Positions 1-4,433 of a stretch of DNA of 5,159 nucleotides are shown piece after piece. Source of the stretch: Candidatus Hydrogenedentota bacterium (GTDB lineage: Bacteria; Hydrogenedentota; Hydrogenedentia; Hydrogenedentiales; GCA-2746185); contig DTSJ01000064.1 of assembly GCA_012965445.1 (NCBI GenBank), positions 1-5,159 on the forward strand. Direction: 5' to 3'. Within the stretch, counting starts at the first letter, position 1. Every line of letters begins with the position of its first letter. The notes under the pieces are model-generated. The model worked only from the letters and a program-made list of their open reading frames with translations. It did not search any database and had not been told where the DNA came from. The translations under genes were made by a program, and so were the position numbers.

Positions 1-19
1 TGGCTTCCATGGATGTCAT
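1..19 (-). CDS. Start of a gene running off the left edge (first six codons only)
   Basis: Reading the minus strand, an ATG at 19-17 follows a strong Shine-Dalgarno run (GGAGGAG) with a five-base gap. The frame stays open to the edge, giving M-T-S-M-E-A. A second in-frame ATG at 10-8 is a possible alternative start, but its distance from the ribosome site is less good. A well-formed promoter lies upstream at 70-98. The product cannot be identified from six residues. The call rests on the ribosome site plus the promoter and not on any protein similarity. Confidence 0.55.
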
Positions 20-69
20 AGCTGCTCCTCCAGTTCACGGGACGGTTTTTTGGCGGTGTCTAGAGAGTC

Positions 70-98
70 AGTATACGAGATGGCGGGTGGGGTCGCAA
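70..98 (-). promoter_or_regulatory. Sigma70-type promoter for the left-edge gene
   Basis: On the minus strand, TTGCGA (98-93) is followed after exactly 17 bases by TATACT (75-70). The -35 matches the consensus at four of six positions and the -10 at five of six. Transcription would start near 63, giving a leader of about 45 bases before the ATG at 19. Promoters of the same form precede four of the next five minus-strand genes. Assigned by eye, without experimental support. Confidence 0.45.
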
Positions 99-143
99 GC
101 GGGGGATGAGGTGATGGTGAGAATGGGGGGGCAGGGATTGTGG

Positions 144-806
144 TTAGTTCACGAGGGCGAATGTGGAAAGGCCGAAGAATATGGCGAAGGCGATGTTTCC
201 TGTTGCGGGCCGGACGTATCCGCCCATAGGTGCGGGCAGCAGTCCGGCGAGTTTGCCTGTAGCGATGAAAAGTACGAGAGGGTTGGTGATTGCGATCCAT
301 TTTGGATATGAGGTGTCGATGGTCCAGACGATGACGGCGAAAGCGATGGAAAAGGCGAGGAGGGACAGAAGAAACGCTGCAAAGAGCGGGGTCAGGAGTT
401 TGCGATGGGCCTTGACGAGGTTATCGATTGGGGAACCTTCTTCGGGGTTCTGGCTGGCGTGGAGCTGCATTGCTCCGCCGAGAAAAGCGAAGCAGGCGTG
501 CCCTGCGCCGCCTACGACCATCATAAACATCATGATTGCGGGAGGCACCAGGGCGGTCGCTCCTCCGGCTGGGGAGAGTCCGAGGTATATTTGGTAGATT
601 CCGAAAAATACGATTGGGATTGCGAGGACCCCGATGGTATGTCCGATCCACATGTTGCGGGTGGATACGTGGAGGAGGTTGTCGAGCTTGCGCTGTCGAA
701 AAGTCTTTCCACTCACTCGATTTCCGAGCAAGAACATGTCTCCGGCGGCGATTGTGAGCGAACCGATTATGCCGAAAATGCCGTACAGAAGTAGTTCGCT
801 TATCAT
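144..806 (-). CDS. Six-helix membrane protein of unknown function (possibly DUF6796-like)
   Basis: This 220-residue protein is almost entirely hydrophobic, with six likely membrane helices at about residues 5-27, 53-76, 88-113, 138-161, 171-190 and 203-219. Polar or special residues sit within or next to helices (D23, H56, H103, N175, N204), and a conserved-looking segment P191-x-P-M-G-G-Y-V-R-P precedes the last helix. The layout, with an early G-D pair, a late P...GGY.RP and then N, recalls the uncharacterised DUF6796 membrane family, but I assign that only tentatively. I chose the ATG at 806 because an AAAGGAG ribosome site lies seven bases upstream. A longer reading from a TTG at 842 would add 12 polar residues without a ribosome site. 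A likely promoter lies at 849-877. No enzymatic or transport role can be named. Confidence 0.87.
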   Translation of the reverse strand: MISELLLYGIFGIIGSLTIAAGDMFLLGNRVSGKTFRQRKLDNLLHVSTRNMWIGHTIGVLAIPIVFFGIYQIYLGLSPAGGATALVPPAIMMFMMVVGGAGHACFAFLGGAMQLHASQNPEEGSPIDNLVKAHRKLLTPLFAAFLLSLLAFSIAFAVIVWTIDTSYPKWIAITNPLVLFIATGKLAGLLPAPMGGYVRPATGNIAFAIFFGLSTFALVN

Positions 807-848
807 TACCAAGCTCCTTTGGAGTTTCCGGACAGGGGGCAATGATTC

Positions 849-877
849 AGTATAGGGGATGGATTTGATCGGTGCAA
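849..877 (-). promoter_or_regulatory. Sigma70-type promoter for the six-helix membrane protein gene
   Basis: On the minus strand, TTGCAC (877-872) and TATACT (854-849) are separated by exactly 17 bases. The -10 hexamer is identical to that of the left-edge gene. Start of transcription near 842 would give a leader of about 36 bases containing the AAAGGAG ribosome site. The predicted start also argues against translation from the TTG at 842. Confidence 0.45.
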
Positions 878-911
878 GTGAGTGGGCTGAATGCGACTTT
901 AATATGGGCGA

Positions 912-1256
912 CTATTTGCGTGTGCCGGTGACTTTGCTGTTACCGAAAACGCTGACGTATTCGCCGCTGATGCTGTCGCCTTCGACGGTGCCGTGAAGAC
1001 TGAATTTTATTTCCTGCTCGGCTGGCCCGGTTTCTACGACGAATGAAAGTGACTGACCATCTACGATGGCGTTTGATTTGGGGTAGCTGGCGGTTGCGGG
1101 TTCCGTTACAGGAATTGTCCCGGACATATCGGCATCTAGTGCGAGTGTTTGTGAGAGTGGTCCGGCGGGTGTCTGGACTGTGTATGCCCATGTTCCGACT
1201 GCGGGATTGGCGCCGACTGTGAATCGGTAGACTACGGGAATCGCGAGAACGCACAA
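912..1256 (-). CDS. Small membrane-anchored beta-module protein; start codon unresolved
   Basis: The body of the protein is a beta-rich module of about 95 residues: G-T-W near residue 21, then a D-G-Q-S-L-S-F segment, a G-D-S-I-S-G segment and a terminal F-G...V-T-G-T-R-K. Modules of this form (GTW, DG.L.F, GD.I.G, FG...GTR) occur in uncharacterised extracytoplasmic proteins of planctomycete-like bacteria and as tails on some secreted enzymes. A ligand-binding or structural role is possible, but nothing here proves it. The coordinates given start at the only conventional in-frame start, a TTG at 1256-1254. That start has no ribosome site and cuts a hydrophobic helix in half, because the same frame continues upstream with further membrane-type residues (see 1257-1367). 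The real protein is therefore probably longer, with an N-terminal anchor that places the module outside the cytoplasm. The gene ends at TAG 914-912. Confidence 0.68.
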   Translation of the reverse strand: MCVLAIPVVYRFTVGANPAVGTWAYTVQTPAGPLSQTLALDADMSGTIPVTEPATASYPKSNAIVDGQSLSFVVETGPAEQEIKFSLHGTVEGDSISGEYVSVFGNSKVTGTRK

Positions 1257-1367
1257 TGTGATGACTATGACGATTATGAGGTTCTTGGTTTCCGTCGTTC
1301 TCTGCTCTCGTGGTCTATTTGCTCCGTTCTGGTTATGATACCCTTTTTTGAGTGGGTATACGAGGTG
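1257..1367 (-). other. In-frame upstream coding extension of the beta-module gene, lacking a normal start codon
   Basis: Upstream of the TTG at 1256 the same frame stays open to a TAG at 1370-1368. It reads polar residues, then T-T-E-T-K-N-L-I-I-V-I-V-I-T, which join L-C-V-L-A-I-P-V-V-Y to complete a membrane helix of about 20 residues. This is a textbook N-terminus for an anchored protein, but the stretch contains no ATG, GTG, TTG or CTG in frame. Two consecutive ACG codons at 1298-1293 lie where an ATG would be expected, so either ACG is used or an ATG-to-ACG change has damaged the gene. The leader predicted from the promoter at 1355-1383 would be about 50 bases, similar to the neighbouring genes. 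A sequencing error is an equally simple explanation. Confidence 0.5.
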
Positions 1368-1383
1368 CTAGAAGGGGGTGCAG
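1355..1383 (-). promoter_or_regulatory. Probable promoter for the beta-module gene
   Basis: On the minus strand, CTGCAC (1383-1378) and TATACC (1360-1355) are 17 bases apart. The bases around the -10, CTCGTATACC, closely match CTCGTATACT at the left-edge promoter. Its position means transcription would begin near 1348, downstream of the end of the 69-residue membrane protein gene, so the beta-module gene would have its own transcript. Confidence 0.38.
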
Positions 1384-1427
1384 TAGTGAGTAAATACCGC
1401 ACGCCGCAAAAAGTGTACTGCCTGTGA

Positions 1428-1637
1428 TCATTTGTTTTGAGATCTGAAATAGCCGTACAACACAGAATTGGTGAACATGAACGTGATCAACGCGCAAATT
1501 AGTATCGAAAACAACGGTCCGTTCTCTGAGTCTTCCCACCAACCGAACGCTTTCTGCAGGCCAAACCATATCCCAATGCACAGGACGATGTTTGCGAGCT
1601 GAATACCGACCGGAAGTTTCATCTTCTTTTCGCTCAT
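1428..1637 (-). CDS. Small two-helix membrane protein, function unknown
   Basis: The product has 69 residues with a basic N-terminus (S-E-K-K-M-K), a hydrophobic segment at about residues 10-27, a short acidic loop (W-W-E-D-S-E-N) and a second hydrophobic segment at about 41-62, ending in R-S-Q-N-K. The short loop and positive charges at both ends favour a helical hairpin with both termini in the cytoplasm. The start at 1637 is well supported, with GGAGG seven bases upstream. An in-frame ATG at 1658 would lie ahead of that ribosome site and is less likely. The stop TGA (1430-1428) overlaps an ATG at 1431 (ATGA), which opens a 32-codon frame of doubtful meaning. I do not recognise a family, and the gene could be lineage-specific. 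Confidence 0.75.
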   Translation of the reverse strand: MSEKKMKLPVGIQLANIVLCIGIWFGLQKAFGWWEDSENGPLFSILICALITFMFTNSVLYGYFRSQNK

Positions 1638-1664
1638 GGGTCGGCCTCCATATTGCATCGGCTC

Positions 1665-1693
1665 GGTGTACGAGGTCGTGTGTGAGGGCGCAA
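1665..1693 (-). promoter_or_regulatory. Possible promoter for the two-helix membrane protein gene
   Basis: On the minus strand, TTGCGC (1693-1688) is followed after 17 bases by TACACC (1670-1665). The hexamers match the consensus at only three positions each. However, the local context CCTCGTACACC resembles CTCGTATACC and CTCGTATACT at the two neighbouring candidate promoters, and the spacing is the same. The predicted transcription start is near 1658, leaving about 20 bases that include the GGAGG ribosome site. Confidence 0.3.
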
Positions 1694-1729
1694 GTCGGGG
1701 GGATACTGATCAGCTCGTGTTCGACGTGA

Positions 1730-2566
1730 TTAGTTTTCGGGTGTTGGGAGATGCCTGGTGAGGAAGTCGTTGACGGCTTGGGGGTAGTCCTTGGAGATGA
1801 GGTAGCCTTCGTTGTGGTCGCCGTGGAGATCGTGGAATTGTTTGGGCTGGGTGGAGGCTTCGAAGAGTTTTTGGCCGTGTGTGTACGGGATAAGAGTGTC
1901 GTCTGGAGAGTGGATGTGGAGGACGGGGGCGGTAATTTCAGGGACTTTGTGGATGGTATTGAATTTGTGTTTGAGGAGGAGGGTGGTGGGGAAGATGGGG
2001 AACTGGCCGTGGGCCATATCGGCTATGGAGGCGAAGGTGCTTTCGAGGATAAAGGCGGCGGGGTCTACTTCGGTGGCGAGTTGGGCGGTGGGGCCTCCGC
2101 CGAGGGATCTTCCGAAGAGGATGATTTTGTCTTCGGGGATTTGTCGATCTTTGGTGAGGTATTCCCATTGGGAGCGGATGTCGGCGTAGCATCTTTTTTC
2201 TGAGGGGGAGCCGCTGGATTTTCCGTAGCCGCCGTAGTCGTATATGACTGTGTTGAAGCCGAGGTCGCGAAAGATCTTGATGGATTCCAGGCGATCTGAG
2301 ATGTTGCCAGCGTTGCCGTGTGAGAAGAGAACCGTGCCGCGAGGGATGTCAGGAGCTGGGATAAACCATGCGTGGGTGGTTTCGCCGTCTACGTTGCGTG
2401 TGATTTCTTCGTAGTCCCATTGGTAGGTTGCGGGGGTGGTCGTGATTTCGGATGTGGGGAAGAAGATGAGTTTCGCCTGAAAGATGGAAATGAGGAGGAG
2501 GAGTCCGAGGTAGATGAGGATGATGTTTGTGGCGATGGTTATCATTCTGTTTCTTAGTTTGTGCAT
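1730..2566 (-). CDS. Membrane-anchored alpha/beta hydrolase (BEM46/ABHD13-like serine hydrolase)
   Basis: This 278-residue serine hydrolase probably cleaves an ester or related bond; its substrate cannot be told. An N-terminal signal-anchor helix (about residues 9-29) is followed by the alpha/beta-hydrolase fold. H83-G-N-A-G-N88 forms the oxyanion-hole loop, and D110-Y-G-G-Y-G-K-S is typical of the BEM46/YfhR/ABHD13 group. G152-R-S154-L-G is the nucleophile elbow, D223 in H-S-P-D-D-T-L-I-P is the likely acid, and H251 in G-D-H-N is the catalytic histidine. All three catalytic residues are present and the length fits the family, so the enzyme should be active, probably facing the periplasm. 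The ATG at 2566 has no ribosome site, and the best promoter puts the transcript start almost on it. Leaderless translation or use of Met8 at 2545 are both possible. It lies 53 bases downstream of the beta-lactamase-family gene, so partial co-transcription cannot be excluded. Confidence 0.93.
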   Translation of the reverse strand: MHKLRNRMITIATNIILIYLGLLLLISIFQAKLIFFPTSEITTTPATYQWDYEEITRNVDGETTHAWFIPAPDIPRGTVLFSHGNAGNISDRLESIKIFRDLGFNTVIYDYGGYGKSSGSPSEKRCYADIRSQWEYLTKDRQIPEDKIILFGRSLGGGPTAQLATEVDPAAFILESTFASIADMAHGQFPIFPTTLLLKHKFNTIHKVPEITAPVLHIHSPDDTLIPYTHGQKLFEASTQPKQFHDLHGDHNEGYLISKDYPQAVNDFLTRHLPTPEN

Positions 2567-2572
2567 AGCGAT

Positions 2573-2601
2573 AGTGTAGCTCTGGACGGTGTGATATACA
2601 A
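2573..2601 (-). promoter_or_regulatory. Possible promoter for the alpha/beta hydrolase gene
   Basis: On the minus strand, TTGTAT (2601-2596) and TACACT (2578-2573) are 17 bases apart, inside the 53-base gap after the preceding gene. Transcription would start about seven bases beyond the -10, at or next to the A of the hydrolase ATG (2566). That would make the message leaderless, which fits the absence of a ribosome site. The -35 is weak (three of six). Confidence 0.35.
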
Positions 2602-2619
2602 CAGGGGTTTGACTACGGT

Positions 2620-4014
2620 TTATTGAATCCGTTTTGCCTTGATGACTTGACCGCCTTGGTGGAGTATCACTGCCGTCACGCTGTTATTGTCGGTTTCGAA
2701 TTCGAGTTGAGCATTGACGATTTTGAAAAAGAAGCTGATCTCGGACTCAGGGAAGACAGGGAATTGTTCTTGACCAGTCAATTGGGCAAGAAGCTGGTTT
2801 CCACGTAGTGAAATGTCCAATATCGTGCTTGGCAAGTCGGATCGAAGCTGATACTTGCCGACATATCGCTTGAGGATCGAGGAATCAATTGTGACTTCGG
2901 TACGTTTGATTGCGCCTGCCATTGGGATGGTGTCGTTCAGTAGATGAAATCCGATATCGTCGTCTCCGGCGCCGCCTGAATTGGTGAGCACGACGACGCC
3001 GATGGGAGGATCGTGCACGAAACCTGCGAAGCATCGGTAGCCTCCTGTTCCGCCATTGTGCCACGTTATCATTGGGCCTTCTTTTGAGGTGAGTACATGC
3101 CAACCGAGTCCAATTTCCATGATTTCGGAGCCTGCCTCAGCTTTGGGCGCATGGGTCTCACGCATCGTTGCGAGCAATGGTGTGTCATGCAGCCCGGTAT
3201 TCGCTTGAAGAAACAGAATCATGTCCTGGGCAGTGGAACGGAGCGCACCTGCACCGGCGAATGTGGGTAGATCCCAATTGGCGACCTCTTTTCCATCGGC
3301 ATGACCTTTTGCGAGGCGTTCCTGCATGCCCTTGGATAGTGTGATCTTTGAGTCAGACATGCCCAATGGATCGGCGATTCGGTTGAGAATGAGTTCTTCG
3401 TAGGATTGATCGGATGCGCGTGACAGGAGATGACCCAATAGGCCTACTCCAAGATTCGAGTATTCGTAGGACTCACCAGCATCGCGCCTCATGCGCATGC
3501 GGGAAAGCGCTTTGTACATATCCTCAACCGTATAGTCGGCGTATGGATTCGTCGGATCTGTTGGCCTGAAATTGGATGGCATACGAGGAAGCCCGGAGTT
3601 CTGTACGGACAGATTCTCCAGTGTGATTGGAATACCGTTCTTCACGCGAACTTCGACGTCCTTGGGCAGATGCACATCGATGGTGTCGTCGTAGTTGACC
3701 TCGCCACGCTTGACTGCATCCGCCAAGAGGATGGCTGTGAATACTTTCGTGATGGATCCTATCTCGAAAACGGTGTCCTTGTTGGGTACTTGATCGCTCG
3801 AAGCAGCCGTTTTTCCATACCCGAAGTAGGAGATGCCCTCTGTGTCGACGACGCCTATTACCATGCCGATGGTTTTTCCAGCATCGACGCGTTGGCGAAC
3901 GATGTTCTTCACAGATTCGGGGATTTCTGCGCTGTGCGTCGCCGCGCCTGTGAGGAGCAATACTCCAAGCTGAAGAAGGCACGACAAGCGATTGATCGGC
4001 CCCTTTGAAATCAT
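2620..4014 (-). CDS. Secreted serine beta-lactamase-family hydrolase (class C / penicillin-binding-protein-like) with C-terminal beta domain
   Basis: This 464-residue protein begins with a signal peptide (about residues 1-29, cleavage plausible after T-H-S-A). The serine beta-lactamase/DD-peptidase fold follows. S87-I-T-K90 supplies the nucleophile and general base, Y185-S-N187 is the second motif, and H319-N-G321-G-T-G-G-Y is the third, with H-x-G in place of K-T-G as in many esterase-like members. A further domain of about 90 residues starts near residue 373 (Y-V-G-K-Y-Q-L) and resembles the lipocalin-like tail often attached to this family. These proteins act outside the cytoplasm on small esters, D-amino-acid peptides or peptidoglycan fragments. 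Resistance to beta-lactams should not be assumed. The usual L-T-H-T-S-G-L-P segment reads L-S-V-Q-N-S-G-L-P here. The ATG at 4014 has AAAAGGA eight bases upstream. The gene is divergent from the oxidoreductase at 4434. Confidence 0.95.
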   Translation of the reverse strand: MISKGPINRLSCLLQLGVLLLTGAATHSAEIPESVKNIVRQRVDAGKTIGMVIGVVDTEGISYFGYGKTAASSDQVPNKDTVFEIGSITKVFTAILLADAVKRGEVNYDDTIDVHLPKDVEVRVKNGIPITLENLSVQNSGLPRMPSNFRPTDPTNPYADYTVEDMYKALSRMRMRRDAGESYEYSNLGVGLLGHLLSRASDQSYEELILNRIADPLGMSDSKITLSKGMQERLAKGHADGKEVANWDLPTFAGAGALRSTAQDMILFLQANTGLHDTPLLATMRETHAPKAEAGSEIMEIGLGWHVLTSKEGPMITWHNGGTGGYRCFAGFVHDPPIGVVVLTNSGGAGDDDIGFHLLNDTIPMAGAIKRTEVTIDSSILKRYVGKYQLRSDLPSTILDISLRGNQLLAQLTGQEQFPVFPESEISFFFKIVNAQLEFETDNNSVTAVILHQGGQVIKAKRIQ

Positions 4015-4202
4015 CTTTTGGTTCCTTTTAGTTTACGCGGTCGCTGTGGCTGCTGGACTCTCCAGGAGACTTGGGCTGACGCTCACGTTATCACATTTAT
4101 TCATGCGTTGGACTAGATTTCGCGACTAAGGGTTTCATTGGGCCGCATATCAATTCGTTCGGTGCAGAAAATGTGTCTGGAGAAGGCCTATGCTGTAGAG
4201 CA

Positions 4203-4243
4203 GGCGTAGGGTTTGTTGCTCGTCTTCAGTGTAGGTATTGACG
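4203..4243 (+). pseudogene. Decayed fragment of a Gfo/Idh/MocA oxidoreductase N-terminus
   Basis: Bases 4203-4232 match 4461-4490, inside the downstream oxidoreductase gene, at 25 of 30 positions. All five differences are transitions. Read in the corresponding frame the fragment gives G-V-G-F-V-A-R-L-Q-C, against G-A-G-F-I-A-R-F-Q-C in the gene, so the changes are silent or conservative. Similarity continues weakly for about ten more bases if one base is deleted after 4232, and that shift brings a TGA into frame at 4239-4241. There is no usable start or length for a protein. The simplest reading is the relic of a former upstream paralogue or a partial duplication of the gene start. Confidence 0.5.
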
Positions 4244-4269
4244 TAAAACATGTATAGATATTAAAACTT

Positions 4270-4298
4270 ATAATATATTATTATCTCTAGTCAGTCAA
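4270..4298 (-). promoter_or_regulatory. Candidate promoter for the beta-lactamase-family gene
   Basis: On the minus strand, TTGACT (4298-4293) and TATTAT (4275-4270) lie 17 bases apart, each matching the sigma70 consensus at five of six positions. By consensus it is the best pair in the window, but it sits in AT-rich DNA where chance matches are common. It would give a leader of roughly 250 bases running antisense through the oxidoreductase remnant. An alternative minus-strand pair is TATACA (4256-4251) with TACACT (4233-4228), also 17 bases apart and closer in style to the neighbouring genes' -10 boxes. Confidence 0.35.
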
Positions 4299-4420
4299 TA
4301 CTTATATACCTAACGAATTTTTCTAGATATTTGGGAACAATGGGGCCCACTTTTATCGACCGAATTAGCTTCATTGGGTCTTCGTCTGATATATGTATTG
4401 GAGTAAATTGTCCTATTTTG

Positions 4421-4426
4421 AAGGGA
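4421..4426 (+). promoter_or_regulatory. Ribosome binding site deciding the oxidoreductase start
   Basis: AAGGGA lies seven bases before the ATG at 4434, separated by a T-rich spacer. It favours this ATG over the next in-frame ATG at 4449, which immediately precedes the G-F-I-G motif and has no ribosome site of its own. Confidence 0.65.
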
Positions 4427-4433
4427 TTTTTTC

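Larger units (their letters stand above)
4015..4433. other. 419-base divergent intergenic region with AT-rich core and a gene remnant
   Basis: This region separates the divergent hydrolase and oxidoreductase genes, so it should hold both promoters. Positions 4244-4330 are strikingly AT-rich (17 G/C in 87 bases by my count) in an otherwise G-rich window, and they include the 12-base palindrome ATAATATATTAT at 4270-4281. A small hairpin, CTGGA-CTC-TCCAG, lies at 4053-4065 in the hydrolase leader. Positions 4203-4243 resemble the beginning of the oxidoreductase gene. No tRNA, small-RNA signature or recognisable riboswitch was seen. For the oxidoreductase I find no convincing promoter; TTGACG at 4238 with TAAAAC 18 bases later, or TATAAT at 4269 without a good -35, are the nearest. 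Confidence 0.7.

Noticed and set aside
163..794. Plus-strand frames opposite the six-helix membrane protein
   Set aside because: The minus-strand reading has regular membrane helices, a ribosome site and a promoter. The opposite frames show no coherent features.
1337..1360. Inverted repeat ATACCC...GGGTAT as a terminator
   Set aside because: The stem is only six pairs with a ten-base loop, the T-run falls in the loop and not after the stem, and the right arm overlaps a more convincing -10 box.
1395..1410. Resemblance of TGCGGTATTT (minus strand) to cloning-vector sequence near lacZ
   Set aside because: Only about ten bases agree and the flanking bases differ, so it is a chance match and not vector contamination.
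1751..2203. Plus-strand frame of 150 codons across the alpha/beta hydrolase gene
   Set aside because: It is antisense to a protein with all catalytic motifs intact. Its product is an unnatural G/V/E/D/F-rich string that reflects the G/T-rich top strand, and it has no ribosome site.
3524..3982. Minus-strand frame of 152 codons inside the beta-lactamase-family gene
   Set aside because: It is a second frame of the same strand, arginine/histidine-rich and without motifs; the overlapping frame has a signal peptide and S-x-x-K, Y-x-N.
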